A stretch of 64,000 nt of DNA, from NCBI GenBank assembly GCA_023052935.1, contig JAJSOM010000007.1:248001-312000 (forward strand), given 5' to 3'. Of this stretch, positions 41,018 to 55,636 are shown in pieces. The number at the start of each line of letters is the position of its first letter. Positions within the stretch are counted from its first letter, which is position 1. Source of the DNA: Piezodorus guildinii. Its lineage: Eukaryota > Arthropoda > Insecta > Hemiptera > Pentatomidae. Both the position numbers and the translations under genes were made by a program. The notes beneath the pieces were generated by a model. That model did no database searches, was not told the origin of the DNA, and worked only from the letters and a program-made list of their open reading frames with translations.

Positions 41018-41317
41018 CTTATTAATTGATTAGTTATAAAAAGATACTCCCTGTTCGGTGTGTTGATATATTTTGAAGGTGAGGGGCCTCCTCTTGTTGT
41101 TTATATAGTATATAGTTATATAAAGCTAAATTGAAGAAGAAAACTTAGAACTAAAACATAACAAAAGGTTAAAGGGTACCTGAAAAGAAATTTATTAGAC
41201 ATAGAGAGGTGGGGGGTGGGGTTGGGTAGTGTAGAAGATATGGAAAAGGAAGGAAGGAAAGGAAAGGAAAGGAAGGAAAAGGATAATGAGTGTGGGAGGG
41301 GATTATTAAGTAGTATG

Positions 41318-43957
41318 CTACTTAATGATGTATATTGGGTTGACAGGGCCTTTACGACCCTGCCATCTCTCTGGGATCTTGGAAGGTGTGATGGATTGGA
41401 AAAGCGGGTTGTATGTCGCTTGTATGTTGTCATAGAATTTTATGTGTCGTCGTGATATGTGTGTTTGTATTGTTTCTAAGTTTAAAGTCTCGTGTATGTG
41501 GTCCATGCTCCGTCTTTCGAGAGTTGTATGTTTTGTGATTTTTTGTAATATGTTGTTTTGGGTTGATTGAAGTGACTTCAGGGCTGTGGGATATAGGTAA
41601 TGTAGGAGAGGTGCTCCGTGAAGGAGTGCGGGTCTAAGTATTGATTTGTATATAAGTAGTTTAAGTCTTAGTGACAGCCCTGGTGAGTATAATAGGTGAT
41701 TTAGTTGTGCTGCTGTCGCTCGTACAATTCGTATTCTGTTTGAAATGTGTGCTGTGAATGATAGATGTGACTCTAGTGTCATTCCTAAGTATGTGAGTCG
41801 TTTTTTGGTTTGTATAGTTTCTCCGTTTAGTTTGGGTTGATGTTTAAGTGTTTTCATGTATGAGAAGGTTATTGCATCCGTTTTGTTAGTGTTTATTTTA
41901 ATGTTTATGTCGTTCAGTTGGTTTGTGATTAGTTGAGCTGCGTTTTGGGCCCTGCGCATTGCTTTATCCGCATTCATGCTGGCCGTGTATATGGCAATGT
42001 CATCAGCATATGCGGCGACTTGTACTCTGTCGATTTTTTGCCCTACTATTTGGGCTGTATATATGTTGAATAGTGTAGGCGCTAGGACCGAGCCCTGTGG
42101 GACGCCGCATGTCACTTTGCGTTGGGTAGACAATTCAGTGTTCACACGGACTGAAAATGTCCGTCCACTGATGTATGAACCTATTAAGTCGACCAGTTGG
42201 TCCGGAAATCGGTGAAGCCTTAGTGTTTCAATAAGGGTGGTGTGGGATACAGAGTCGAACGCCTGTGTGCAATCGAGTGATATCATGGCTGTGGCACGGT
42301 TTTGTCTAAGGTTGTTGGCTGTATCATGCTGTAGTTTAGCAACGTGATGGTAGCAGCTGACTCCGCGATGAAACCCAGTTTGTTCTGGGGGTATTACGTC
42401 GTGTGCGTCGCAGTGTTTTCGGACGTGTATGAGTATTAGTTTCTCATATATTTTTGAGATATGATTGAGGAGGCTGATGGGCCGGTATTCTTCCGGGACC
42501 TTTCCTCGTTTTTTGGGTTTTAGGAGTGGAACTATTATAGCATGTTTCCACTGATTTGGGAAGTATCTGAGGCGAGAGCATGAGTTGAAAATGTTTAGGA
42601 GAAACATGTGGGCCTTTCTCGGGAGTTGTTTGAGTAGGACATATGGAATGTTATCCTGTCCTGTTGATTTGTTTCCCTTTGTTCTTCTCAATATTGCAGT
42701 CAGTTGTTTATACGTGGAGTAGAGGGGGGTTTGTGTGTTGTTTGTCGTGGGGTTGTGTTCGTATGTGCTGACGGTGCGTGCTTTGTCTCGGTCAACATAA
42801 TATTGTGCTAGAATGGTGGCCTGATCTGCGGGTGTGAGAAGCTCGTCGCCTCGGGTAATTTTCACCACTTTTGATTTTGTGTTGTGGCTTCTGACAAGTT
42901 TCCAGAAGTTTTTCGGGTCATAGTGGGTTCGGCGTAATTGATCATGCCATATTGATGTTTTCCACTGCGACATGAGTGTGTTTACTTGTCTAGTGAGGCT
43001 GTTTACAATGGGTTTGTAAGTAGGGTCTTTTGTTCTGTACCAGCAGTTTTTAATGTTGTTTCGTTGTTTTATTAGTTGTAGTATGTGTTCTGGCGGTTTT
43101 CTTAGATGTATAGGTGTTGGGTGAAAAGTGGGTATGGCGTCTCTTGCTGCGTCTTTGATAGTGTTTTGTAGCGTTTCAATGGCCTTGTTTATGTCGTCGA
43201 TGTTATTGAGTGGTGTGATGGTCGGTGTGTTGCTGTGAACAGTGTTTTTGTATAGTTTCCAGTCTGCTTTCTGAAAATCATATTTTAGGTCTGTATGTCG
43301 TGTTCTTGTTGTGTCATGTCCTAGTTGATATAGTACAGGGATGTGGTCGTTGTCACTGAAGTCAACTGTTGTGCAGTTTGTGAATCGGTGTGCCTGTTGC
43401 GTGAGTAGTAGGTCTGGTGTTGATGTGTATGATGGGTTAGCGTGGTGTCTGAAAGTGGGTGCATTGGGGTGTATAATTGTGTATTTTGTTTTGGTCAGGT
43501 GAGTTCCCAATGCATTGGGTGTCGCACAGTTCCATGAGTGGTGTCTAGCGTTCAGGTCACCTAGTATGATATGCTGTCTGTCAGTCTCAGTTTCTTGTAG
43601 AAAAGTTTTTGTCGTTTCCGGTTTGCCTTTGGGGCTTCTATAAATACATGTGATTTTGTATGTATGTTTGAGTTTAACTTGTATCGTGATGGCAGTATGT
43701 TTGTCGTCACTGAGCGTATTGTTGTTTATGATCCTAGACGGGACGCCTTTACGCACCAGTAGGGCGACGCCCCCTTGGCGGGGTGAGTCATGTCTGTATA
43801 TTGTGTAACCTCTGAAGTGTATTTGTGTTTGTTTGTTTAGTTTTGTGTCAGTCAGTGCTACTATTGATGGCCTGATACTGGCCAGGAGGGTTTCTAATTC
43901 GAGCTTACGTTTCTTAAGCCCCGTTATGTTGTAATTTAGGATAGAATGTCTATCCAT
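41318..43957 (-). CDS. Family A ORF2: APE endonuclease and reverse transcriptase (intact)
   Basis: 879 residues. The endonuclease is at about 1-220: ILNYNITGL, TDTKLNK, IILGDLNARHHSWN, and DNDHIPVLY, where the usual Ser of the SDH motif is Asn. The reverse transcriptase is at about 450-735 (EYRPISLLNHISK, SLDCTQAFDSVSH, CGVPQGSVLAP, AAYADDIAIY). The thumb follows and the C-terminus is NPIYIIK. No RNase H or terminal zinc finger. The start overlaps the ORF1 stop by 8 nt (ATGGATAG). The SDH to NDH change may matter for endonuclease activity; the His is kept. Confidence 0.93.
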   Translation of the reverse strand: MDRHSILNYNITGLKKRKLELETLLASIRPSIVALTDTKLNKQTQIHFRGYTIYRHDSPRQGGVALLVRKGVPSRIINNNTLSDDKHTAITIQVKLKHTYKITCIYRSPKGKPETTKTFLQETETDRQHIILGDLNARHHSWNCATPNALGTHLTKTKYTIIHPNAPTFRHHANPSYTSTPDLLLTQQAHRFTNCTTVDFSDNDHIPVLYQLGHDTTRTRHTDLKYDFQKADWKLYKNTVHSNTPTITPLNNIDDINKAIETLQNTIKDAARDAIPTFHPTPIHLRKPPEHILQLIKQRNNIKNCWYRTKDPTYKPIVNSLTRQVNTLMSQWKTSIWHDQLRRTHYDPKNFWKLVRSHNTKSKVVKITRGDELLTPADQATILAQYYVDRDKARTVSTYEHNPTTNNTQTPLYSTYKQLTAILRRTKGNKSTGQDNIPYVLLKQLPRKAHMFLLNIFNSCSRLRYFPNQWKHAIIVPLLKPKKRGKVPEEYRPISLLNHISKIYEKLILIHVRKHCDAHDVIPPEQTGFHRGVSCYHHVAKLQHDTANNLRQNRATAMISLDCTQAFDSVSHTTLIETLRLHRFPDQLVDLIGSYISGRTFSVRVNTELSTQRKVTCGVPQGSVLAPTLFNIYTAQIVGQKIDRVQVAAYADDIAIYTASMNADKAMRRAQNAAQLITNQLNDINIKINTNKTDAITFSYMKTLKHQPKLNGETIQTKKRLTYLGMTLESHLSFTAHISNRIRIVRATAAQLNHLLYSPGLSLRLKLLIYKSILRPALLHGAPLLHYLYPTALKSLQSTQNNILQKITKHTTLERRSMDHIHETLNLETIQTHISRRHIKFYDNIQATYNPLFQSITPSKIPERWQGRKGPVNPIYIIK

Positions 43958-45135
43958 GTAAGTTTTGATTTATCATGGCCTGTACATTGGCCATCATCAT
44001 GTTACACATATTATTTATCATGGTCTGTACCCAGCCCATGATGTTCTTTACCCAGTCGGGTTGTGTTGTGGTCGGGGTGGGAAGTAGCGGTGGCTTAAAT
44101 GCTCTACCCGCATATGAGTTTGGTCCGGATGTGGTGGGGGGAGCCTGATTCGTTGGCTCCTGTGCTGTTGTTTCGGGTTCTGTTATGACCCTTTTTTGAA
44201 CTTTCGCCTTTATTATGGCGATTCTGGCGGGACAATTGCGATACGAGGCTACATGAGGGCCTCCACAATTGGCGCACTTTATGGGTGTTGTTTTGTGGCA
44301 TTCACTACTCAGGTGGTTACCGCCACAGCGGACGCATACAATTATGCGCCCACAGAAGTTTTTTGTGTGGCCAAATTCCTGACAGTTGAAACACTGTCTG
44401 GGGCCACTTGCGTCTTTCATCTTTTCTACGTGATATATCACGTAGTCTATTGGTCCTACATTTTTAACATCATTTAATGTAGTGTTGTGGTCTGTAGTGA
44501 TAACAATATAACTTAGTTGGGTTTTAACCCCTTCTTTGTTGGTCTTGGCCATTCTCCATATTGTTTTGAACCCTTTTAGGTGGGTTTTTAAGGCCGTTTC
44601 GATGGGTGGCAAGGGGTTGATCTAAATCAAACCCTTTTAGGATATATCTTTTGTCTTTTTTGGTGCCTCTCAGGGCATATGTATGGTAATCAATATCATC
44701 ACTATTGTGGAGTAGTTGTATGATTTTATTAAATGTCTCGTTAGTTTTAGTATATATTTTCGTTTCATTTTGAAACGCTCTGATAGTGAATTGCGTTATT
44801 TCATTTTCGATTAATGAATTTTTAAGATCCACCCCTGATATCGGTGGTCTGATAATTATTGGCGGCGGTGTTTTGTTTGTGGGTGTGCTTGTTGTTGTTG
44901 TTGTTATTGTGTTAGTACTCGCTGTCTTGCTTGTACTTGGTAAGTTTGTTAGTTCGTTGAAAGTGTTGTGTGTTGTCGTTGGCAGTATTATTTGTGGTCT
45001 AGGTTTAGCTGTTAGTTTCTTTTTTGGTGTAATGAAGCCTTCAGAATCAGTCTGTTGGGTATTTAAACTATGTCTTTTGAGTGGTCTTTTAGTTTGTTGA
45101 GTGTCCTGAGCAATGTCCATTTTGTTTTCCGTCAT
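43950..45135 (-). pseudogene. Family A ORF1: one-base frameshift
   Basis: The N-terminal part (44524-45135, from MTENKMDIAQDTQQ) and C-terminal part (43950-44612) overlap in different frames. One extra C in a CCCC run near 44617 would account for the shift between GFDLDQP and LPPIETALK. The C part has the end of the PRE_C2HC-like domain and three knuckles: CFNCQEFGHTKNFC, CVRCGGNHLSSEC and CANCGGPHVASYRNC. The C-terminus is Met/Asn-rich. Mutation, sequencing error or programmed shift cannot be distinguished here. Confidence 0.88.
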
Positions 45136-45374
45136 TATATATATTATATTTATTTTAAACTACTTATAAGTTAATAAGTTCACACTTATAAATCACTAGT
45201 TCAAAATTAACTCACATGTTGACTGCATGCAATTAATAGAGAGAGAAAACTTACGGAAAAAACCGTTGCGGCCTGTAAAACCGTTAAAAAAACCGTTACA
45301 CGGCGTCACCACGTGGTCCCAGCGATGTATCAGAGAAGTGATCTGGTTGGCTGCTCGATCCACACTGTTGTTCC

Positions 45375-46066
45375 TGGTAATTTCTTGTACCTCGTGTAAT
45401 TTGGTAAAGCGGGACGGACCGTAACGGAGACGCCATACTTCTTATTCCCAGAATTATTTCTCCCTTGGATTGTTTTGTGTTCAATTTGTATCTGTAAACT
45501 CACCTCTGCGGTTCAGTAGACCCGTTTTACGTCGTACGATTTTCGGCGCCCTCTCTCCTTACTTCTCTCCACACTCACGCGCGGCCCAGCGCTCACCAAA
45601 AACTCGGGCCAAGTCCCAAACGATCGCTGAATCTCGGAGACCGGTCGTCTTCTCTCCAACTCCTCTCAAAATAGTCATTTTTAAATTACTTCTCCCTCGT
45701 GCTCAATAAGTTTCGACGAAACCTCGCTCTTTTGGAACCATTAACCTTTCAGAATCCCTTGGCTTTGTGCAGTTTAGCGGCGTCCAATCTTGGCGGAAAC
45801 TGATTCATTCAGGGGTTGTTAGCACTCATCCGACGTTATCCCATGTCATCTTTCCGACTGGTTTTCCAAAATATTATTAAAACGCTTGATTCTCTTTCCC
45901 TGGCGGCAAGGCGACTCCAATTGACTGTCTAGGATTAGATACAGGACTGGTTTTCTATGCCCTTTGGTACTGGCATCCCGTTAATAACATGATGGAATAG
46001 CACTGCATCTCTATGCACCGTCTCCGCCCGCTCGGCTGCTGACCCTCGGTAAGGATTCGGCAGTCA
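45375..46066 (-). promoter_or_regulatory. Displaced H1 upstream region
   Basis: Same sequence as 16422-17113. It now abuts the 5' end of the family A element, so an H1 promoter located here would transcribe the retrotransposon first. Confidence 0.65.
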
Positions 46067-49263
<3,197 letters not shown>

Positions 49264-49279
49264 GGCCCTGAAAAGGGCC
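49264..49279 (-). terminator. Histone 3' stem-loop, H2B copy 5
   Basis: Canonical histone stem-loop with downstream AAAAGAGACGC. Confidence 0.97.
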
Positions 49280-49309
49280 GTTGAAATTAGCCTGGGAACG
49301 ATTGACTCG

Positions 49310-49681
49310 TTACTTAGAGCTAGTGTACTTGGTAACGGCCTTTGTGCCTTCGCTGACAGCGTGCTTAGCCAATTCGCCGGGAAGTAGGAGCCTCACCGCG
49401 GTCTGGATTTCCCTGCTCGTGATGGTCGACCTCTTGTTGTAGTGGGACAGGCGCGAAGCTTCGGCAGCGATACGTTCGAAGATATCGTTGACGAAACTGT
49501 TCATGATGCTCATGGCCTTAGAGGAGACTCCAGTGTCGGGGTGAACCTGTTTCAGCACCTTGTAGATATAGATGGCGTAGCTCTCCTTCCTCCTCCGCTT
49601 CTTCTTCTTGTCGGATTTGGAGATGTTCTTCTGGGCCTTGCCGGCCTTCTTCATGGCTTTACCGCTCGCTTTGGGTGGCAT
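49310..49681 (-). CDS. H2B: Histone H2B, copy 5 (uninterrupted promoter)
   Basis: 123 residues, identical to the other copies. The promoter is complete (TATATAAG at 49734-49741, CCAAT further upstream) and the family C target gttagatttt is untouched. A family D element lies in the spacer about 550 bp upstream of the ATG, beyond the core promoter, and may leave this gene functional. Confidence 0.98.
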   Translation of the reverse strand: MPPKASGKAMKKAGKAQKNISKSDKKKKRRRKESYAIYIYKVLKQVHPDTGVSSKAMSIMNSFVNDIFERIAAEASRLSHYNKRSTITSREIQTAVRLLLPGELAKHAVSEGTKAVTKYTSSK

Positions 49682-50219
49682 GTTGACCGATTGTCAGCTG
49701 AAACCGAAGTGTTAGATTTTCCAATGATGCGGGCTTATATATGCGATTCGACGGGATCCGAGCGGACCAATCGTGGCGAAGAGGGTAGCGCAGTCTTGCG
49801 GCAGCATTCGAAACCTGGTCAAAGCGCGCGAATGCCCATACAGCAGGGGGGCGTGGTGACTCCACATTCAAATTTTCCGTTTCCCGATGAGTCTGTTGAT
49901 CCATTTTATGTTTTATAATCATTGGGTGAGATAATTTGTTAATTATTTTTTTTTTTATATATATTTTTTTTAAAAATATTTATTTCGCCATCCCGATATC
50001 TTATCTTTCTTTTAAATACTAACAATTTGTTGTTTCCTTCTTTATCATAGTGAATGGTTGCGTTAGTGTGCGCGCGCTTCTGTACTTGTGCGCATTTTCG
50101 TTCCGAGGATAAGTGCGCGCGCGGGGGTTTTTCTTTTTCCGAGAAGGGATGTACCTTGACTTGTTGATCCGGATGGGATTACCTTCGGACCGCTTACTTC
50201 CTTTTGTATTTATATACAC
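49682..50219 (-). promoter_or_regulatory. H2B promoter and proximal H2B-H3 spacer
   Basis: TATA at 49734-49741 and CCAAT box near 49767. GC-alternating stretches occur near 50067-50125. A TATA-like tatttatatac (50207-50217) lies directly beside the family D insertion point. Confidence 0.75.
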
Positions 50220-50224
50220 CCCTA

Positions 50225-50331
<107 letters not shown>

Positions 50332-50405
50332 CCTAACCCCTATTATCTAGAAAGTTTACACTGGAAATGATAAATTATAATAACAATATAATAACATTTT
50401 ATTGT

Positions 50406-50436
50406 CCTTTTTCTGTAGCTTAGCTACATTCTAAGG
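50406..50436 (-). other. Conserved 3' UTR two-helix RNA element, family D
   Basis: CCTT/AAGG outer pairing and inner TGTAGC-TTA-GCTACA stem-loop, followed on the plus strand by AGTTTCTGA, as in family C (AGTTTTTGA). Confidence 0.65.
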
Positions 50437-50536
50437 AGTTTCTGAATAGGTGTTTTTCTGATATACAATCTTTCTTGTTTTCATCGAATGGAAATGTTGG
50501 GGCACATTTCATTTTTGTTAGTAGTACCTTAACCTA

Positions 50537-50639
<103 letters not shown>

Positions 50640-50644
50640 TATAT

Positions 50645-53269
50645 TTACCTTGGTGGCTGTTGGACGTCTTGCCATCGTACGGGTGGTGGTGCAGGTGTCA
50701 GTGTTTGGAATAACGGGTTTGTTTGGTACTGGAGGGAATCGAAAAATTTAATATGTCTGCGCCTGATGAACTCAGGAACGGTTGGTATATCAAGGATTCT
50801 GTGTAATTCTGGAGGCTTTTCTTTGCACCATGATGTAGTTTTTACGATTTTTCTTAAGATTGAGTCCTGAAAATTTTGTATTAGCTTCTTGGTTCCTTCC
50901 GTCAAGTGTGTGAATAGTGGGGCTCCATATAGTAAGGCTGGTCTTAATATACTTTTATAGATTTGAATTTTAAGTCTGAGGGACAATGCCGGAGATTTCA
51001 GAAGATGATTTAATCTGTAAGATCTTTCTCTGACTCTTTTGGTTCTCTTGTACAAGTGGGTGGATAGCTTGAGATGTCTATCTAACCTTATGCCCAAGTA
51101 GACAATAGAGTTGGATGGAGATATAATGGTGTTGGCCACTTGGAGTGTCCTTGGTAGTGGCGACTTCTTCCCTTTCTGGTGTGCGAATACTACGCAGTCT
51201 GTTTTCGCTGGATTTACTGATATGTTGAGGTAGCCTAGCCGTTGAACTATCTCTTGGCATACTGCTTCGGCTTTTTCAAGTGCTTTCTTAGCTCTAGCGC
51301 TACTGCTGTAGACGGCTATATCATCAGCGTAGGCTGCTATTGTTGCCTTTTTGTAGTTTTTGCCCACTACATCGGCTGTGTAAATCGAGAAAAGGACCGG
51401 TGATAGGACGGCACCTTGTGGGACACCACATGTGAGTTTTATTGCTTCAGAATGTTCATCTCGAACTCGCACTGATATTGTCCTGTTTTCAAGAAAAGAG
51501 GCGATGATATTGTATAGTTGTTCTGGGCATTCTTCATCTTGGAGCTTATGGCACAGGATATTGTGAGATACCGAATCAAATGCCTTAGTACAGTCTATGG
51601 ATATCATGGCTGTTGCTTTGTTCCGGTTGAATTGGGAGTTCACGTCCGTTTGGAGTTTCATAAGGTGATGTTCCGTACTGAGGTGAGCCTGAAAGCCAGT
51701 CTGTTCGTAAGGTATTACAGAGTTTTCATCGCAGAACTCCTTAAGATAGTTCAGGATGATTTTCTCGTATACCTTACCAAGGTGAGGTAGTAAGCTTATG
51801 GGTCTGTAATGATCTGCTTCTTTTCCGGACTTATTCGGCTTGAGGAGAGGAAACAGGATGGCATGTTTCCATTTATCGGGGAAGTATCTCAGTCTCAAGC
51901 ATGAATTGTATAGGTTGGTGAGATGGACAATTCCTTTACGTGGGAGTTGTTTAAGTAATATTGTCTGTATTTTGTCATAGCCAGGTGCCCTGTTGCCATG
52001 GGCTCTTCGTAGGATGGCTTTAAGTTTTTTGGGAGATGTGTACATGTAATTTTGTTCCTTTGCTAGTGTCGGTAATGGTGGTCGTGTTCCAGTCCTTACT
52101 TTTATGTCATTATCATAATGTTCTGCTAGTTTCTTGGCCTGTTCTGAGGGTAGTAGGAGTCGATGATTTTCATGTAGCCGGATATCTGAAGTTTTCTTCG
52201 TTGCCGCTTTAGTTAGTTTCCAGAACTTCCCGTAATCTCCGTGGGTGGCTCGTAGACGCTCGTGCCAGGTCGCCGTTTTCCACTGTCGTAGTAGATTTTT
52301 GATCTGGACAGTCATTGCGTTTAGGGTCTTCTTAAGTTCTGGATTCCTTGTGCGGGTATATCGATTTTTTATAGTCCGCCTGCTTGTTATTAGTGCCATA
52401 ACGTGTGGTGGGGGCTTCTGTAGGTGAGGTGGTTGTGGTTGGTAGGTGGGTATGGCCTCTTCAGCTGATTCCATAATGATTTTTGTGAACGTGTCTATGT
52501 ATTCGTTTATTTCTTTCACAGATCGTAGGTTAGGTACTGGTTGCAATTTGTGGCAAACTAGGGCTTTGTACTGTTTCCAGTCAGCATCTTTGTATTTAAA
52601 TTTTCTCTCTTTCGGGTCAGATCTTTTTCCTTGAACTTCGTATATCACTGGTCTGTGATCGGAGGTAAGGAAATCTGAGACTTCACAACCCGTAATACGG
52701 TGTGGTTGTTTAGTGAGAAGGAGGTCTATGGTTGATGTAGAACCGTCTCTGAAGTGGCGAAAAGTATGGGTTGAAGGGTGAACTATTGTAAATGGGATTT
52801 TTACCAGTTGTTTTCCTGCTTTATTTGTATTAGTATTATGCCATAGACTGTGCTTTGCATTGAAATCACCCACTAACCAGTGATTCGTTTTAGCCCCGCA
52901 TATATCAATGAATTGTTTCATTTCTTCTGTGGATCCCCGTGGGCGTCGGTACATGCCCGTGATGATTGTAGGCTGGTTCATTTGTACCTGTATGGTGATG
53001 TGGCTTATCCGGTCATCTCTGGTTTTCATCGGATCTGGCATTTTCTTCCATAGTATGCCGTGTCGGATCGCTATGAGTACACCACCGTGGGGGTCGTCAG
53101 GCGTGCTGGTGGTTACATTGTAACCATTGATGTATGGGGGCCGTCCACGAATTCTGGTATCAGTGAGTACAGCCACCGTCGGTTCTGTAAGCGCTAGTAG
53201 CGCCTCTACTTCTTCTATTTTTGGGGCAAGGCCGCCACAGTTGTAATTAATAATTTTAAAACAATTCAT
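50645..53269 (-). CDS. Family D ORF2: APE endonuclease and reverse transcriptase (intact)
   Basis: 874 residues. The endonuclease is at about 1-225: IINYNCGGL, TDTRIRG, GMYRRPRGS, WLVGDFNAKHSLWH and SDHRPVIYE. The reverse transcriptase is at about 440-725 (HYRPISLLPHLGK, SIDCTKAFDSVSH, CGVPQGAVLSP, AAYADDIAVY, YLGIRLDRHLKL). The C-terminal IRRRHIKFFDSLQ region ends VQQPPR. It is most similar to family C ORF2 in this window, with many shared blocks. The start overlaps the ORF1 stop as ATGA. An A-rich tract begins 9 nt after the stop, before the true 3' tail. Confidence 0.95.
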   Translation of the reverse strand: MNCFKIINYNCGGLAPKIEEVEALLALTEPTVAVLTDTRIRGRPPYINGYNVTTSTPDDPHGGVLIAIRHGILWKKMPDPMKTRDDRISHITIQVQMNQPTIITGMYRRPRGSTEEMKQFIDICGAKTNHWLVGDFNAKHSLWHNTNTNKAGKQLVKIPFTIVHPSTHTFRHFRDGSTSTIDLLLTKQPHRITGCEVSDFLTSDHRPVIYEVQGKRSDPKERKFKYKDADWKQYKALVCHKLQPVPNLRSVKEINEYIDTFTKIIMESAEEAIPTYQPQPPHLQKPPPHVMALITSRRTIKNRYTRTRNPELKKTLNAMTVQIKNLLRQWKTATWHERLRATHGDYGKFWKLTKAATKKTSDIRLHENHRLLLPSEQAKKLAEHYDNDIKVRTGTRPPLPTLAKEQNYMYTSPKKLKAILRRAHGNRAPGYDKIQTILLKQLPRKGIVHLTNLYNSCLRLRYFPDKWKHAILFPLLKPNKSGKEADHYRPISLLPHLGKVYEKIILNYLKEFCDENSVIPYEQTGFQAHLSTEHHLMKLQTDVNSQFNRNKATAMISIDCTKAFDSVSHNILCHKLQDEECPEQLYNIIASFLENRTISVRVRDEHSEAIKLTCGVPQGAVLSPVLFSIYTADVVGKNYKKATIAAYADDIAVYSSSARAKKALEKAEAVCQEIVQRLGYLNISVNPAKTDCVVFAHQKGKKSPLPRTLQVANTIISPSNSIVYLGIRLDRHLKLSTHLYKRTKRVRERSYRLNHLLKSPALSLRLKIQIYKSILRPALLYGAPLFTHLTEGTKKLIQNFQDSILRKIVKTTSWCKEKPPELHRILDIPTVPEFIRRRHIKFFDSLQYQTNPLFQTLTPAPPPVRWQDVQQPPR

Positions 53270-54543
53270 TTTGATGCTTGGATTCCTTTAATTTCATGAA
53301 TTATATTTGTCATGAAGTCTTTCATTTCTGTTATTAGTTGGGAACAGATAATGGAGAACTGCTTTGTTAGTTGGGTCATGAAATGCATGATCTGCTGTGA
53401 TTGGTCAGCAGTTGGTGGTACTGAGACCTGGTTGGTCGGAATCGGAGGTGGGGGCTCAGTGGTGGGAGCAGTGTCTTGAGACGTGGTGGGCCTCAGTAGG
53501 GAAGAGTATGGGGTCTCTTCATCTCTCATCTTAGCAGTACGTTGGTTGTTGGTGGTGGTGGGGGGTGGCTGTGACATCTGATTGGTCGACACATGATTTT
53601 CATTTCTTCTTTGCTGTATGATCTTTATGAGATCTAGTCGGGCCTTGCATTTTTTGTAAGATGCGACGTGTTCGCCATTGCAATTTGTGCACTTAGGTTT
53701 GCTGGTTCGTGGACATTCTTTTATGTTGTGCGCCTCCCCGCATCGGACACATTTTTCGGAATGCCCACAGTATTTTCTGGTGTGCCCAAATTGTTGGCAT
53801 TTATAACACTGTGGCGGTGCTGCGTCTTTTTTGATGTTGAATTCTTCTACTAGAAAAAGACACCGATTTACATGTCTTATTCTCCCAATATCCTCTTTAG
53901 TAACTGTGATAGGTACTGTTATGGCTACCGGGGTTAAGGGATGCTTTTTACCGGTCTCGTCTGTCCTGTAGAATCTTCTGACATCTATTACTCCTAGATT
54001 TTCAAAGGCTTTAGTAATATCTTCTTTGGGTATGTCAATATCTAAGTTTTTGAGGACGTACCTCTTTTGTGTTGTTTTGCTTCGAGGAGCAAAAGTGTGG
54101 TGGTGAATATCTAATATTTTAAGATCATTATGGACCTTATCCCGGTCATTGATGTTTTCCAAAATAATTTGGACACCTTTTGGGGTTTGTTTAATGAAAT
54201 AATCATTAATACGTGATTTTGTCAGGAAAGCTCTCACCTCTTTAATGGTGTACTGTTTTGCCAGTACAATGGGTGGTGCCGGTTTTGATCTCCCAGGCTG
54301 CGGGCCTGGGGTTTCGGTTGTAATGGTAGATAAGGGGCTGAATTGATTCGCTGTGGGTACAGCGATGTTTGAAAATTCCTCATTAGAGGCTGCGGTGCTG
54401 GGGGGGTTTGTGATACCTTGTCTGGATTGCGTAGTCTGTGGTTGGCGTTTATTACGCGTCGCGCGTGTCACCCTGGTAAAAGAATCTGGTGCACCAGTTT
54501 CTGTATCGGCATTTTCGTTCGAATGTGGTGTAATTTGGGCCAT
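53266..54543 (-). CDS. Family D ORF1: zinc-knuckle nucleocapsid-like protein (intact)
   Basis: 425 residues from the ATG at 54541-54543 (MAQITPHSNENAD); a GTG two codons upstream is not needed. It has a Ser/Thr/Pro-rich N region and a PRE_C2HC-like domain (about 140-255: HHTFAPRSKTTQKRYVLKNL, then RHVNRCLFLVEEF). Three knuckles follow: CYKCQQFGHTRKYC, CVRCGEAHNIKEC and CTNCNGEHVASYKKC. A Pro/Thr-rich linker leads to a hydrophobic C-terminal helix (MHFMTQLTKQFSIICSQLI) that may oligomerise. Role: RNA packaging for retrotransposition. Confidence 0.93.
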   Translation of the reverse strand: MAQITPHSNENADTETGAPDSFTRVTRATRNKRQPQTTQSRQGITNPPSTAASNEEFSNIAVPTANQFSPLSTITTETPGPQPGRSKPAPPIVLAKQYTIKEVRAFLTKSRINDYFIKQTPKGVQIILENINDRDKVHNDLKILDIHHHTFAPRSKTTQKRYVLKNLDIDIPKEDITKAFENLGVIDVRRFYRTDETGKKHPLTPVAITVPITVTKEDIGRIRHVNRCLFLVEEFNIKKDAAPPQCYKCQQFGHTRKYCGHSEKCVRCGEAHNIKECPRTSKPKCTNCNGEHVASYKKCKARLDLIKIIQQRRNENHVSTNQMSQPPPTTTNNQRTAKMRDEETPYSSLLRPTTSQDTAPTTEPPPPIPTNQVSVPPTADQSQQIMHFMTQLTKQFSIICSQLITEMKDFMTNIIHEIKGIQASK

Positions 54544-54686
54544 GTTCACTTCACTAGCACTACACTACACTACACTGTCTGATTTAAAATGTACTTACGG
54601 CAGCTGCCGCCAGAGGTGCTGTCTGCAACACTAAGTGTGAGTATGACAATTGCCAGCGCAACGCTGCCCGTTCCCTAAAGAGGGCG

Positions 54687-54728
54687 CTGTCAAGGCTGGT
54701 TCCAAGGGATAAGCATGGACCTTGACAG
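54687..54728 (-). other. Conserved 5' UTR hairpin, family D
   Basis: Outer stem CTGTCAAGG/CCTTGACAG and inner TCCA/TGGA with loop AGGGATAAGCA. The stem sequence differs from family B on both strands while pairing is kept. Confidence 0.7.
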
Positions 54729-54831
54729 TGATTGGGCGCTATCTCAGCAATTGTTGACCAATCAGGAGCTCTTCTCAGGTGGCTGGAGGTCTTCACTCGT
54801 CGGCTGCTGGTGGTAGACCTCCCTAATATTT

Positions 54832-55008
54832 ATTTAGGCAAATCCTTAATAATCACAACGATGTAACAAACAAGCAAGGCTACCCATTGTTGTTATTAGA
54901 CGAATCGGATAATGAATAAGATAAGATGCCTTTTTAAGGGGACATTGAATTGAGAGGAGTAGGATCAAGTGTATAGCCAAGTCAGAAAGCTACCAGAGAT
55001 CATTTGGT
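54832..55008. other. H3-proximal part of the H2B-H3 spacer
   Basis: AT-rich spacer between the family D element and the H3 stem-loop. Nothing else recognised. Confidence 0.7.
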
Positions 55009-55024
55009 GGCCCTGAAAAGGGCC
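55009..55024 (-). terminator. Histone 3' stem-loop, H3 copy 3
   Basis: Canonical histone stem-loop. Confidence 0.97.
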
Positions 55025-55054
55025 GTTGAAAGTACGGCAGGGTGCGGACAGCCC

Positions 55055-55474
<420 letters not shown>

Positions 55475-55480
55475 CTATGG

Positions 55481-55555
<75 letters not shown>

Positions 55556-55636
55556 CAGATCCCTCAAACAAAAGAAAAAATAACATTAGTAAGGAAATAT
55601 CATATAATAAATACTGATAAATTATTTGTAAACATA

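Larger units (their letters stand above)
40842..45374 (-). mobile_element. Full-length family A retrotransposon at the H1 start-site position
   Basis: 4.5 kb, flanked by TGGTAATTT on both sides (40833-40841 and 45375-45383). Poly(T) 40842-40906, a 3' UTR of about 410 nt with GGAAA-type simple repeats near 41250, ORF2, a frameshifted ORF1 and a 5' UTR of about 240 nt containing three copies of an AAACCGTT-like motif (45250-45300). It is in the same orientation as H1. It supplies the complete sequence from which the fragments at 380-1713 and 8706-9729 can be read. Confidence 0.94.
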
